Shown here: positions 15,001 through 29,400 of the stretch, in pieces
How the letters are laid out: every line of letters starts with the position of its first letter
How positions within the stretch are numbered: position 1 is the first letter of the stretch
DNA from: Lanius collurio
Lineage: Eukaryota; Chordata; Aves; Passeriformes; Laniidae
Direction of reading: 5' to 3'
Length of the DNA: 64,000 nt
NCBI GenBank assembly: GCA_020086605.1
Contig: JACBWW010000003.1
Span: 6,770,899 to 6,834,898 of the forward strand
Notes under the pieces: generated by a model
What the model saw: the letters and a program-made list of their open reading frames with translations, nothing else
Told to the model about the DNA's origin: nothing
The model's database searches: none
Position numbers and translations under genes: made by a program

Positions 15001-18000
15001 TGAGCAATACCAGATAAGGGTTTTGTGCAGTGAGACACAAGCCTTTATCAGAACAGAATTAACTGGGAAAGGGATGAAGATCACAGTGATTTTTCTAGAC
15101 TCAGGATTCACTAAATTTCTATGGATCCTGCACAACAACTCCTCTGACAGATGAGTTAGTGTGAAGATGTCTGCACAAACCAGGGAATATTGATAAAATG
15201 AAGATGTTCCCAACACAAGAAGTGAAATTCACGCTTTCTCTTTGGAATATTTTCTCTGTCTCTCACACGCCGAGCCTCCTGTGCTGTTAACCCTTCTGTT
15301 GTAAATAATATCTTTATTTTGCACTCCAGATTCTTCTCTTCCAGTCTCTGCAAGGGGTACAGTGCAAAAGAGCAGAAAGAATTCTCACCAACCCCCTGGT
15401 TGATCAGAATGCTTTTTCACCATAAACAACGTAAAAGAAGGATCACAAGGCAACATATGTGCAAAAGGAAAAATAAAACAAACCCCCAGACCTTCACTTT
15501 TCACAGGGGTACTTCCATTGTTTGGAGCTTGAAGATTAGCACAGATTTAGGTCCCACAACCACATGCAAACTGAATTTTTCAAGGAACTTTCCTGTTCTA
15601 GAACTGTGCCCTAATGTTTCCATAAAATACCTTATTACACAGTGTGGAGAAAATATAAAAATGATAGAAGCATACAATATATAATATAAACCTCCATTCT
15701 TTCCAACACCTACTATTTACTCATGTAGATGGTCCCAGTTAGTTATCTGGGAGAGATGAGCAAGGGAAGAAGGTATATAACTGAGGAGAAGGGAATGGTC
15801 TGCCAGAAAATTCTTTTTCTCATCCCTGCAATGAACACACATAACACTAAGAAAGCCTCCTAAGCAAAGGAGATTTTTTAACTCCTAAAGACAGTAAAGA
15901 GTAACTCTGCAAAAAAAAAAATAACAGGGAGACAAACAACATGACTTCCAGCTGTTCAGTGCCTTCACCAATCTTGGAGACAGTGGTAAAGACAGAAAAG
16001 CCTTTTCATAAGGCAGCAGAACAAGGTCAATCTGCTTTAACCTAAGAGAATTGCTGATCTCCTGAAAACAGTTAATCAAGAGCAGAAAAGAATAATTAGA
16101 AGGGTCATTCCTGCAAGCTTTGCTGTTTGCTATCACCGTCCAAATTTTTCATGTGATATAGATGAGGACACCTGATGTCCTCCTGCTACTTTGAGGTCAA
16201 CAGCCTTTAATCACCAGCAGCTGCATTTGGACCTGTTCTGATGGTTAATCTCCAAACTCCTTGAGAGGTCCATGTTATCCAGTTAATCCGTTTTGAACTT
16301 CATCCCTTGCAGGTGAGTGGAAGCCTTGCTTTTGTAGAAAAAGCTCTTATCTATAACCATTCTTTCCTTTCATGGATATTTTTCCTGTCCCCCAGGTGCA
16401 AAGTACCCTTGGCATGGCTCCTGCCAACCCTTTATTCCAGTCTAGGTTTATTCTACTCTCCATATGTTCCTGTGGCACTGCATATTGATCAGCTGTTTCC
16501 TGGTAACAACTGTATTTTCTTATTCACATTAGCTGTGTACACAACATGAGAAACAATAGCACAAATACAACGTTGTCACCAGTTAGACTGTGGTATCCAG
16601 GACATGATTAAAGGATACCCCTAAGCTGGAATATTGGTTGGCAAAGGCTGAGTTGTCAGCCTCAGCCTTAAATACCAAGGAAAACAGTACCTATCATCTG
16701 TGTGCCACTGGAAACCTAATTATGCATCTCCTACACATTTGTCATAGCAAGACCCTTATCTCTAGGTTGCAGTCAAGAAATAAAATTAAGAGGTTTGGTG
16801 ACTTCTAGACCAGCAATATTCAGCTGATACCCCCATGTGGCATTTGCAGCCTCACCAAGGGGCTCCTTGGAAAGTGGCATACTCCTCCCTGCCCTCCTTC
16901 ACAGGAGTGCCTCAAGACCAGGCTGGCTTTCCCAGCAGCTGTTCTGGCTATGAGTGTGAGCAGTCAGGCAAGCAAGCCTACATCCCTGCTACTTTTTCTG
17001 CTTGTGTCTGGTTTAAAATATTTGTCTTTAAAAAGCATACTGGAAACTTCTTCACCCAGCTGACACCAGTTACTCACACTTATGTGAGTTAGTTAAACAT
17101 TCACATTCAGCATTAAGGCAACAACAGCATTATAATCTGCTTGTTTATCAGTATGCCCCATTAAAAGTAGGCAAATAATTATTTCCAAGGGTGTATTGCA
17201 GTCATTTACATACAAGGTGTGTTAATGCTACCAGGGAGAGTGCTCACATGGACCAGGGAAAGGAGCTGCCTGGAAGCCACACTGAGCCTGAGCAGAGTAA
17301 CCAGGTTACACAGCAAGCCTATGCTTATCAGCAAGGATGTGTTTGCTTCTGCTCAGGTGCCAGGGCAAACAGCCCAGTAAAGGCCTCACAAGCATCTGCC
17401 TCACTTGCTTCAGTGAAGTTGCTTGGCTTGCTTGGTGAGTTTTGACATGTGCATGCTGTTCTTGAAGGCTGCCTGGCTGAGAGGAACCTAAATAGTTCTG
17501 AATGCAAATTATCTTCTTTAAATACCATTCTTGTTGTCCTTCCTTGAGGGGACTCAGAAACCTGAGGCAGCACATGAAGTCTGTGATATTGCCCAGAATA
17601 GTGAAGTTAGGAAAGCAATGATGGCTTTGTTAGCTCTCTCTGTGAATTCATAGTTAAGCAAATGGCTTAGAACACAGCCCAGGGAATTGGTGCCCTGCCC
17701 TACAGAAGGTCATGTACTCTAGGAGCAAAGCTATGGACAAGTATGGAGACCTGTTACAGAGTTTCTTCTTATTGGGATACCAACTTTTTGCTGTGAATAC
17801 CGTGTGTAACCTGGATAGCTTATCATGGCCTTGACTTTAGTTGCCAGAACTGGGATGTCAGGTTGAGGGACTTCCTGCAGGAGCCTGGGTACAGCCCTGC
17901 CTGTGAAAGGCAAGGGCCAGGGACTTTGATGGAACTTGAATTTTCCCATGTGCTTTCACTCCTTCCTTTGTACATCTAAATATGTTCCCCCGTGGCAGGG

Positions 18001-20261
18001 TAACATATTTTAGATTGTGGCTTAACTGAGAAATGTGAGTAACTAAAACCTAATACTTCCCAGATGACACCACACAGCAGGAAAAGCACCTCAGCTTCTC
18101 TAAGAACATAGAAAATGTACATTCATGAATCTCCAAGTTCATTAAAAATAACAGAAGGGAAATTAGCAATAAATTATTTTACAGCATGGCCACAACCTAG
18201 TATTTAGGATGAAGTACAAATATTATCAAGGAAGACAAGTTCACACTGTCTCAAAATCTAACTTAGGACCAGTGACCACAATTATCTGGAAAAACAGTAA
18301 TTGCTGTTAACATCTGTCACATGTTCCTCCTCTGAACTTTCTGCTCAGGGCAGTTTTATTTAAGAGATAAGACAAATTTTGTCAACTAAACTTTGGTGCT
18401 CTTGAGCCACTCATATACCATGGAGTACCTTGACCCAGGGTACCTTTTGGAGGCCATTTTGAAGCTGAACAAATTTGTCTGCCCAGCTGTCTCCTTCCCC
18501 TATATAATCTCTGCAGGAAGTGGAGTGTCATGGCTGTTTTCCAGGCATCCTTCTACATGAATTTAACTTCAAAACTCCACAACTGGTAAGGAGTTTGCCT
18601 CACTATTTACCCTATAAGGATTAATAGCAGTCAAAGGCTATTCAAACTCCATGGTGAATCCCTGGCCTTTGGAAACCTCTTATCACAGAGAGGGCCCAGA
18701 TAAAGTGGGAGAAATTTCATACTTTGATTTTTATAGTCTGCACTGGGTATGTCTTTGTATTAGAGGAAGGTCTTCACAGTGCAAACTGAAGGAAGCAGGT
18801 CATCTTCCCTCCCTGTCACCAATAACAGACAATAGGCTGGTCCATGGATGATGTAGAAATTATGCCTACCTATGTCCTTGAGAATTCCTCTTACCACCTC
18901 AGGAATAACAGTCTTCCATAATACAGTGGGAAAGGGCCTCAGTGCATGAATGTGTTTGGTAGCATGAAGAAGAGCAGCATAAGAGTATAAAAAGGCACTT
19001 GCTCAGAGGAGAAGAGTACTCTGTGGGTAGTGGGTAGTTGCAGGACACTTCCTTGGCCTAATGAATTTCAACTTTGTATTTTAAGAAGAGCAGTTGCATT
19101 GTAACAGATGGAATTTCTGGCGCTGAGGCTGATGCTATCGCATGGGGCTGTGCAGTTTAAGCACATCACTCTGCATCCATCTTCTCACCCCAGCAGACTG
19201 GGCTCTCTGCACTGCTTCAGTTGTTTACTCAACCTTCCCAGTAGCAGCTCTGGTCAGCCTGAGGCTGAAGTTTTGAAGTGATGAACCATACGCAGCTGAA
19301 GGGAGTTTCTACCTTCTCACAGCTGCATGAGATTTTCCCCACCCTGTGGTCAGCCAGAGGCTGACAGTATCTACCACAGTCGTCATCGGGATTCAACAAG
19401 TGTCTGAAGGTCTGGTAGGAAGAGATTAAGAGAAAAAGAGTCCTCCCAGCCACACAATTATTTCTGCGCACGCACTGTGCCTGGCATGGCAGCGGCCCTG
19501 ATCTAATTTGGCCTCTCTGTGGCAATACTTTTAAATGTCATTACTTTGAAAATAAGGATGTTGATGTTTAATGAACAAATGATCCCAGGAAAAATAAGAT
19601 AGTAAATTTTATAAGGTAAAGGAAAGCTTTAAGGGAACAAGCCTGACATGAATGTTTCTTCAGGGCAGAGGGTACTGGAACCTGCTGGAATCCTGTATGT
19701 CTGGTTTGCTTCTGCTCAGGTGGGTTTTCATAACTGCCCAACAAACACACATCTCAAGAGGATTTGCCTGTTTATGACCTTCACTTGAAATGAAGGACTC
19801 AGAGGAGAAAGAGATCCTCATGCCCAAAAAGAAAGGGCCACCCACTCTGCAAAGGACCATTAGTACAGTAGCCTGAGTGAGGACCACGCCAGCCTGAAAA
19901 TGAGCTGCTGTCTATCCCAGTGGTGGCAGGATACATTCTTTGCTTAAAAATTTTAGTGGTGCTGTCTGTGATGAGAAGACATAACTAGAAAGTAACAGAT
20001 TAAAATCAGTTCCTTATGTTACACTGTACACTGCAATGATTATATGGAGATAACTTTGAATAACTAGTCCCCTGAGACCATGATTCTATGTTATCCAAAT
20101 CCTGTCTTTAATCCACCCTGCAACTGCACAGAAACAATTCCAATCAGGCTAAATGCAGCAAAAGGATGCTTTTCATCTACATGTCATCACTTAGTCTTGC
20201 TATATTTTGTAGCTATTTAATGTTTTGCACACTTTCTTTCAAAATGTTGGATGTGCTTATC
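1..20261. other. spacer downstream of SCGN, no recognised gene
   Basis: About 20 kb of AT-rich sequence. Open frames are short (155 codons or fewer) and have no recognisable domain, splice context or codon bias. I saw no CR1 tail, tRNA or rRNA here. The only structural items are the alternating purine-pyrimidine stretch near 9772-9796 and small repeats. Unrecognised conserved enhancers cannot be excluded without alignment. Confidence 0.6.
10331..10354. repeat. 12-bp tandem duplication
   Basis: Two copies of GGAGTCACACA-type sequence side by side in the downstream spacer. Confidence 0.8.
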
Positions 20262-20528
20262 CCTCTCCAGGCAGCTTTCCAGCCACTCTTTCCCAAGCCT
20301 GTAGCATTGCATGGGGTTGTTGTAACCCAAGAGCAGGACTTGTGTGTGTCTCAGTGGTGTAGACCATTTCTGCTTGGACTGCAGGTGCTTCATTCTGCTC
20401 CCCATCTTTGTCTTCCAGCTCAGGGGGCTGTGTACCCCTAGGACAACTGCTCTTACTGTTAAACACTGGGATAAAGGAGGCATTAAGTACCTCTGGAGTT
20501 AAATCCAGTTTGTAGTCAGTCCCAAGGG
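20262..20528 (-). mobile_element. CR1 LINE fragment with internal deletion
   Basis: Read on the minus strand, one frame (ending near 20257) contains LTPEVLNASF and PPELEDKDGEQNEAP, typical of the CR1 ORF2 region between endonuclease and reverse transcriptase. It then jumps to LGLQQPHAMLQAWERVAGKL, which belongs near the 3' end of ORF2. The reverse transcriptase in between is missing. The fragment is also truncated before the 3' untranslated tail. It lies head-to-head with the plus-strand CR1 that follows. Confidence 0.82.
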
Positions 20529-20620
20529 GTGTCCCCAAAGGCTCTGCATTAGGGCCAGTCCATTATAATATATCTATTGATGACCGGACAAGATGAGGCA
20601 CATACTCAGTCATTTTGCAC

Positions 20621-21445
20621 AGCACCAAGTTGGGCAGGAGTGCTGATCTGCTGGAGGGCAGGAAGGCTCTGCAGAGGGATCTGGACAGGCTGGATCAATG
20701 GGCTGAGGCCAATGTGTGAGGTAAAACAGGGCCGAGTGCTGGGTCCTGCCCTTGGGTCACAACAACCCCAGGCAGCGCTACAGGCTGGGGGCAGAGTGCC
20801 TGGAAAGCTGCCCGTGGGAAAGGACCTGGGGTGCCCAGGTGGCCAAGGAGGCAAACGGCATCCTGGCCTGTAGCAGGAATGGTGTGGCCAGCAGGAGCAG
20901 AGAAAGGATCACCCTGCTGTACTCAGTACTGGTGAGGCCTCACCTCAAAGCCTGTGTTCACTTTTGGGCCCCTAACAAGAAAAAGGACATTGAGGTGCTG
21001 GAGTGTGTCCAGAGAAGGGTAACAGGTCTGGTGAAGGATCTGAATCACAAGTCTTATGAGGAACAGCTGAGGGAGCTGGGGGTGTTTATGCTCCAGAAAA
21101 GGAAGCTAAGGAGCAGTGCTTTTTTGCCCGCTGCAGCTACCTGATGGGAGGTTGAAGCAGGTGTGGGTTGGTCTTTTCTCCCAGGTAACAAGTGCCAGGA
21201 CAAGAGAAAATACTCTCGGGTTGCACTAGGGGAGGTTTAGACTGGAAAAATTTCTTTACTGGAGGGATGGTCAGCCATTGGAACAGGCTGCCCAGGCAAG
21301 TGGTGGAGTCACCATCCCTGGAGGTGTTTAAAAGACATGCAGATGTGGCTTTTGAGGATGTGGTTTAGTGGTGGTTTTCGCAGTGCTGGGTTAATGGTTG
21401 GACTCAATGATTATAAAGTTCTTTTCCAACCTAAAAGATTCTATG
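20621..21445 (+). mobile_element. CR1 LINE, 5'-truncated 3' portion
   Basis: This is the 3' end of a CR1 element. A degraded ORF2 C-terminus (about 20752-21144) contains [19 protein letters not shown] and [20 protein letters not shown] motifs typical of CR1. It is followed by the 3' untranslated region, with the usual GGTTGGACTCAATGAT and TTTTCCAACCTAAAAG, and it ends in ATTCTATG (21438-21445). Several mutations break the frame, so it is dead. At about 825 bp it is the largest transposon piece in the window. Confidence 0.93.
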
Positions 21446-24400
21446 GCACTACGTCATAATGTGGAATGCTGTCTCAAAAAATTTGGCAAACTTCTACCAG
21501 CTCACCTTTGTGAGTCATGATAACCAGCAGCTGAGGGGCACATAATGCTACAATGCCTTCCCATATTTGCAAGTTCTTAGTACAGAATTTCCCCTGAACT
21601 ACAAAGCTCAAAACATATTTTGTGATTTGTTTTTTTCCTTCTGGCCACAGCCTGGGAACAGCGACCAAACAAGGCTTTCAGAACTCAGGGCAGGGATGTC
21701 TTTCCTCAGGTGTATTTGTTCAGAAGCTGGCACAAGATGGGTTTCAAGTGTAATTTAATAGTTACTTGTTACTAATAATTACCAGCTGTGCACTAATCAC
21801 TGTGTAGGATACCTTTAACAGTTGGTTGGTCCAAAGGTTCTGTTAGTGCCAGGCACTCTGTTTACTCAGGGACTCTACCTAGCAGCCCTGTGGAGCTCCC
21901 TGGCCACGTGGCTGACGGATGCGAGCTGGCTAGTCCTGTAGCTGGGGAGAAGCTATGTCAAAGCCTTCTTTCCCTGCCAACAGCAGAAATTGGCTGCTGG
22001 AGCAGGCTGGACCAGACTCAGTGGCAGCCAACTATTCCCAGCTTCGCAGTGGCTCCACAGTTCCAAACCACTGAAATTAAATGTCAGTCTGACAGAGTTG
22101 CTTACACCAGAAATGTTAAATTACAATGTAAAGCAAACCTCCAGAAGACTTGAATTGCTTAGAGGGTAATGTGTAGCAATGTGTGACTGATACATGTTGT
22201 CCCCAGAAATCTGGGATTGCCTGATTCTAGTTACAACTGCATTTTGGATTCCTGTCTGTGAAGCGCTATAGCACACCAAAGCTGTTACCAGCACTAATGT
22301 CTCCTTGGTGCACAGGGCTTCAAGTCAGAGGCAAGGTGCTCTCAGCCCAAACTGTACCTGCTGAAAAGTGCTCCTGAGCCAGGCAAGGCTGGCAAACCTG
22401 CAGGCTGTGGCTCAGTCCTCATACCAATGTGAGCAGAAATATTAATCTGTTTTAACAAAACAGACTAAATAAGATAGGTAAGTAACCATGAAAAATTCTG
22501 GAGTGCGTGATTTATTTTGACACCACAGCAGGAGTAAATTAGGCTGAGGATGGAATACAGGAATTCCCTTACTGGTGGGAGACTGGCATGTTAGACTGAC
22601 AGGAGGGAAGAGCCTGACTTGGCCGAGGCTGGGCCCTGTGAGAGTCCAGCTTTGTTCTAACTCCAGGTCTGGCTGGGAGATGTTCAGCCAGGTGCTGTGG
22701 TCTGGAAGCACAAATGTCAACTGGCATTGTAGTCAAAATCATACAAACATCACCTCTGGCCAGAAACCTTCCTATGTTCCTATTAGCAAACAAGTACATG
22801 GTGCTGGTGAAATAAAGGTTAAGATAAGCTTAAGCTGATACTTAGAAGATGTTATGGGACATATCCTCCTTGGAAAGAGCTGCACTCTGATGGATGCATC
22901 AAAACCTCTGCTTTTCTTTATTCAAAGAAAACACAGTAAAAAAAATCCTTGGAAAATTATGGAAAGCTCTATGAGCCTCACAGGTCTGAAGTCAGACTAC
23001 AGTTAAATATAGTGCATTTACCCATAATTGAAGATCCTAAAGGAATGCCTGGGCAGCCCACTGCAAGAAGAGCAACAAAGAGAAAATGTCCCAGAGTCTC
23101 TGCACACCAGCCTGGGTGCTGTGGGCGTATGTTCTGCAGGTGGCATTTTCAGCCCATCTTCCTCTATGTTGCTCTGTGTGTTCACTTTGGCAAAACCTCA
23201 AATGTGTGCATGAAATGGTCATTTCCTTGAATGCCATGAGGCAATTGAATCTAATTTTCTGATTTGTAGTTTCAAATGCTTGTTTGCATGAGGAGTCGTA
23301 TCTGTGGGCAAGGGGGCTCAACCACGCAAGCACGGGCTGCTGCACATCTGGACTGTGGGATTAGAGAAGCACCAGCAAAACAACAAACCTCACAACAAGG
23401 CTTCATAAAACAGAGTGACCTTTAAATGGCAGTACTAGTAATAGAAAAAATAAAGGGAAGGAAACAGAAGTACTTTAATTCAAATGGATTTTCAAATATA
23501 ATGTAGTTAATTTATAGTTAATTTCATTTAATGTTAATTTTAATTAGCTCACATCTGTTGCAGATATCCACAGGACTGATTTAACCTGTGAACTGGGGCT
23601 GCTTTTCCTTGCAGTCCATTACATCAATTACAAAATCCTACCACGCTATGCTACACACATAGTTACTTCCTTTGGAAAGGAGCAGGGAGAGGAAGAACTA
23701 TGCAGAACGGACACTGGTCGCATCGCTGAATGTACAGCAAAAAAGATTTAGAGATTCTGTGCTGGCAAGAAAACAGTTCTCACATAAACAAGATAGAGCC
23801 TACCCAGAGCTATAATTTGTCTTAATATTGACCCATGCAAATTTTTCTGTAGAAATGAAGGTATGAAAATACTCCTGGAAGTTCTGGCTGAAATTTAGAA
23901 GATCATTGACCACTGGTCTCTGTTCCTTCATTTCTTGTATGCTTGTGACTGCCTGAAGTCTACTTTTCACATTGGTTTGTAAGGGAATTTTAAGACTGTG
24001 AAATAGTCTCCACTGGAAAATTACACTGAGAACTCAAAACAGGGAGACTAAGATGATTTTTTGAAGCCAGTTTAGATTTTTCAAAGCTGATGTTCTGCAT
24101 TGTGATGATTTTATATGGATGTAGTATTGCAATTTACAGGAGTGTTTGAAGAACTGTGATCTGGATGCAGTGAGTACCCTTAATACAACTCTCAAATGGA
24201 ATGTGCAACAATTTAAATTAATGAATCACTAATTTTCTGCTCTTTTGAGGAACTCCCTTTGCTACAGTAAGACTCACAGAAACACATGGACACATGCCTG
24301 CTTACTTAGTGGTGTGGCCTAAAAGTCTCTAACAGGACTGTTAACCTAAACAAGAACAAATATCTGATGCATTTGTCCCAGTGATAGGCTTTGCTATCTC

Positions 24401-26330
24401 TGCAGCCAAGTGCTGCATTTCATATGCACTCCTATTTCAAAACAGGGCACCTACAGCAGACTTACATGGCCCTTAAAGGGAAGGCTTTGACATTTAAGAG
24501 ATTTCCATTTCTCCCTAGACTGAAATCTATGCCTGACAGACTCATGGGCTAAATTAATTCCTTAAGCCTTTGGCCCAGTGATAAAACTTATCGGAAGCAG
24601 AAAATGGAAATGTACAGCGTGCTTTATAGAGCTGATCAAAGATCCCCCAGAAAGTACTGAAGCAATCAGAAATGAATGATCTGCTCCTATGGATAGGAAA
24701 AGTGGATGTTTTAATTGCATCAGTTATTCACCACCAATTATTTGTGAGAAGTCTTTTATGTCTGAGTGGTTGGGGAGCCTATCTATGCATGTTAAAATCA
24801 GCTGAGTTTCCTATTATTTTTCTGTGAACACCAAGTTAGCTGTGCTGATGGTTCAGAGATGGAGGAGTCTGCTGAAGTTTGGAGCTGGCAGCTACTGTAT
24901 GTCTCCTTCCCTACTGAAACTCCAAAGAAATTACCAGTGTGGTAGAACACTGATCCATACTGAGATGGTCTTTTAAAAAAGGAAAAGAAGACAATCTCCT
25001 GAAGGAGACAATGTACAGATATATTTTAACATATTAACACGTTATTATGCAGCAGAAGATAACACACACGAAGGATGCCAATATGAGCAATTTCTTTATT
25101 TTTTATTCTTCCACTAAGGTAAGAAACATCTTTATCACTGACTAATCCATCAGCCTTTTCACATCCATTTCTACCCACACATGATGTGTTTTTGGGGACC
25201 TGTGTTTTTGTTAAACCATTCATTGCTGCTGAAGAAAAGCAGTGCCCTCCAAGTGAACAGGAAGGGAGCTCATCTCTCCTCAATGCTTCTCCACCCCATG
25301 GGGATCCCTGTGTAGCTCCTATGCTGCTGGATGGCTTTAAATTGCTCAGGAGGGGAGTTCATAGTCCAGGTTATTGCATTTGTGCAATAACCTTACAGAC
25401 TTGAGGCTGAATTTCTTCTTAGTTAACATTAATGGGCTTGCATGTGTTGACATGAGGACAGGATTTGACCTGGGAAACGTCCAAGTATGCCACCTGAAAG
25501 GGTGAAAGTTGGTATTGATCAGGCAGCCAGCTTGGTGGCACCATTGGCCATAGGTGACCCTGAGATATTTATGTGACATCTGGGAACAGTCCCTGCTTGG
25601 TGGCTGCTGTGACTGGCAGGGACCGTCTGCGTCATTTCATGTGGAGCTGATTCCTACAGCACATCCTACCTTGTGAAACAGCCTGGACAGACCCGGTATC
25701 TCCAGAAAAAGCAAGACATCTTTTTCCCAAGCTGTTTCCTGAACTAACCTGTATTTCCTGCGATGCTGCTCTCAGCCTGCTGTGGCTGGCATGAAGAGCT
25801 GTTATCACACATAACCCAGGTCTGAACCCCAAATCCCCCCAAGATGCAGTTGCCACACAGTAATTTAAGACTCCTTAAGCAGAGCAGGAAGAGATCAGAA
25901 AAACAAGGAAAGCCTATTTGCAGAGCTCAAGAAAGACATCGTGTAGCTGGGGCAGGAAGAGCAACAGCTGAGCACCACTCGGAGGCACTGCCAGGCACAG
26001 GCACAGGACAAGTAAAGTGATAAAATTTCCAAGAGCAGAGGAGCTCTGAACCTCTGCAAATGCTTTAAGGCTTGTCAGCCCTGCCGTTCCCCTGACCAAG
26101 GGATGTCCTTCCAATGCAGTGGGATGATCCAGGGAATGAGGCTACATATAACAGCTCTGCCTCTGTGCTGCCTCTTGTCACTAAAACTTCTCCACAAAGT
26201 TATGAGACTTTGTCTAGTTTCTGGTTCTTTCCCAAATTTATCACTTTGGGAGAATAACTGATACTCTCCTGTGCCAAAGTGATACACGTTTCTGTGTGTT
26301 TGCTATGGCATTAGAACTGAATTGTAATGA

Positions 26331-26347
26331 TTTTTTTTTTTTTTTTT
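26331..26347. repeat. T17 homopolymer
   Basis: Seventeen consecutive T adjoining the CR1 tail fragment. Confidence 0.95.
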
Positions 26348-26356
26348 AAGAAAAGC

Positions 26357-26411
26357 TGCAGTTGGACTTGATGATCTGAAAGGTTTTTCCCAACCTAAAT
26401 TATTCTATGAT
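26357..26411 (+). mobile_element. CR1 3' tail fragment
   Basis: A 55-bp remnant running from GCAGTTGGACTTGATGATCT through CCAACCTAAATTATTCTATG, the diagnostic end of avian CR1. A run of 17 T lies just upstream at 26331-26347. Confidence 0.85.
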
Positions 26412-29400
26412 GAAATGGCAAAATTGGCATCAACAAATAGATTAGCTGTAAATATATTTTTTTACTTCTTTTTAATGGAAAAAATAATTTGCAGGGAAAA
26501 TCTTGAAGTTCAAGAAAGGATAAATATCATCCCACTGATGTGAGTTGTCCCCTTCCTTTGAAGGGTTTTGGTTCTGGGCCATCAGTTGTGTAGTGCTGGT
26601 GCTCCTCTCTAAGGTACTGGATGTAAGGAAATGTATTAGGGAAAAGCTGTGTGACAGATACCAGGGACTTGTGGCTCCTCAGCTACCTGCTCCACAGCAT
26701 CTTTCCAGGCAGCCCTTGGGGACTCTTTACTTTGGGATGAGGCATTTTGCATCTTCCTTTCCAAACTGCCTCCAGCTGAGAGGCAATGCCTTCCCCACTC
26801 TTGGGGCATTTTCCCTGGATTGCTTTGAAATGCCAGAGGTACATGGAATTTCCTCAGCTTGTATGCTGCAGCTCCTCACACCCAGCTTTTGGGGTCTCAA
26901 GGCCAGGAGCAGCCTCAGCAATGTGGTTCCCTGTGGCTGAGCCCAAGCAATACCCACTCCTGCTTCCAAATGCCCAGCAGGATCAGGAGGACTTTTAAAA
27001 ACTAGGAATGTGGCCAACAATATATTTATTTAAGGTTGCAATAGAGGACACTCCTAGCACCAGCAACCTCAAAGGCAGTGGAAAGAAGTTGAGGGGAAAG
27101 TCTCAGGCATCTGTCAGGACTGTGCTTGATGCCATCCCTCATGCCCTGCCCTCTGTGGACTGAAAAGCCGTACAGCTCCCTGCTTCATTGAGCTCAAGCT
27201 CTGATGGGGGCGCAGTGAGATTTTAACCAACACTCCAGCAGCTCCAAGACATCTCCTCAGTACAGGGGAAGAGCTGCACTTCTCGACAGAGGTGACTAAA
27301 GGTGTGAATTTAGGGACAGGATGCGTGTTTGATGACAGCATGGCATATCCCTCTGCCTTGAACTGGCATACTCTCACCTTTCTTTTCTTCTTTCCACCTA
27401 TGTGACTGGATTTCTCTGTCTCCCAGAGCAGTGAATCAAGGAAAAGCAAAGCTTGTGGATGTGACAGCTAAGAGGTTTCAGAAAGAGAGGACAGGATAGA
27501 AAGAGTCCCACAGATTCCTTCAAAAAGGAAAAGCAAGGCAAAGATGCATTGCAGCAGTAAGAGAGGGAAAAACTAGAGATTTTACAATTTTAAAGCCAGC
27601 TGCTTGATCTGGTGTGCCTGATTCATAAACATTGAATGCCAAGTGCTGGCAGTAGCACTTCTGGATTACATCAGGCAGAGAGTGGAAATGGTGACCAGGA
27701 CAAACATACGCTAAATTTCATAGCCATCAAGTGAGAAGGCAGAACATGTATGAGAATTTATTGGAACCTAAAAATAACACCTACAAGACCCTTTTAACAT
27801 CAGGCAATTTCTAGTTCTTAAAAACAAAACCTCAGCTTTCTGAATGTTGTTAACGGTAAGCCCATAAAATCTTCCATTGCTTAGATGTGAAAAGAAATCC
27901 TTACTGAAAAGACAGAGCTGTATTAGACAGAGATGGATAAAGAAATTCTAGAATGAGTCTTGTTATCTTGTCATTGTATCAAACATTTAAGGTCCTTGTA
28001 ATAAGCCACCCATATTAGCATTTTAGGCTTTATAATGATGTATAGATAGGAAGTATCTCTTGATTTGTTTAAAATCTCCTACATGGCCTAAAACCAAGCA
28101 GATCACTTTCAGCTTAGTGACCAGAAAATATCCCAGACTCGTGTCCATGCTCCTGTGAACATTTACTCATCAGGAAGGTGGAATCTCATTAATTAGGTCT
28201 TAGGCAAAAAAATCAAGTTGCTGTGGCACCTTGGCAAGCACCAGGTATCATCTGAGCCATCCGCATGTACTCTCTGCTTGCAGGAAGAACTGAAAAAAGA
28301 ATGGGTTGGCCTGAACTTCATGTGCATTCGTGGGTTCCCCAATGATCTGCTTAGCATGTCTGAAAAGGCACTGCTCTTGCCCTAATCTGCAGCAAGTGGC
28401 TGCCCTTGCTCTGTCTCTCAGCTGAATCAGGGCTCATCTGAAAACTAGAGATTCTGTGTTTTCCAGGCCCTGCTACCCAGTTGCAACCTGGATCCTCATC
28501 TAAAAACATAATTTGTCCAGGCTTGTATTCAACCCTGGCACAATAAACCCTGGCAGTCTCCTGGCTCCTAGTTTTTATATGCAGGAGAAATGAACCCCTC
28601 TCCTAAGTATTAAGGGTAATAAATAAAAACTATTTGGTCACACCATCACATTTAAGAGACATATTAGGCAAAGTGACAGATGACAGCAATCTATTCAAAC
28701 AGCCACCTAAACAAGACTGCTGAGTGCATCTTTATCCTCTTCTCTATGAGGCATCAGGAGTGATATTTTACATGAGACTTGGCAGGGAATCAAAAACTGA
28801 GAACACGTTCTCCTTATCTCTATCAGCTACTAGAAGCCCCTTGACACTCTGCAACAGCCCTTTATTTGTGTAAAAGCAGACAACAGCCTCCCTCAGAGCA
28901 AGAGGCGTTTCACTGTGACGTCAACCTGAGTAAGCCTTCATGCTGCCACTTCGTAGCACTGACACTATTTAATTTAGAAACCTTCAGCTTTAAAAGCTTT
29001 AGAATGTGTCTGGAAATGGAGCCACAGCCAGTTCTGCGGCTGTCCTGAGCTGGTCTTGTTCTGTCAGGGCCAAGAGGGCTCTGCAGGCTGGCAGCAGCTG
29101 AGGGAAGAGGACTCAGCCATCTGTCATTAAAGCCCATCTCCCACCTCACAGAGAAATGCAGGAAGGGTGATTTCTTCACACCACATCAGCAGTGACCCTT
29201 TTCTCTCTCTTTACATTTTAGCATTGATTACAAAACAGAAGCACAGAAGAGTTGGAGCAAACACTACTGTGCAGGGATGTAGGCCACAGCTGGATTGAAA
29301 ATAAATTTAGGGCTTAAACTCCCTGTATTTCCTTTGGAGATCCTTCCTGGGGTTTTGAATCCAGGGTCTGGTGCAGAAGGACCTCAAAGGGGTGACCAGG

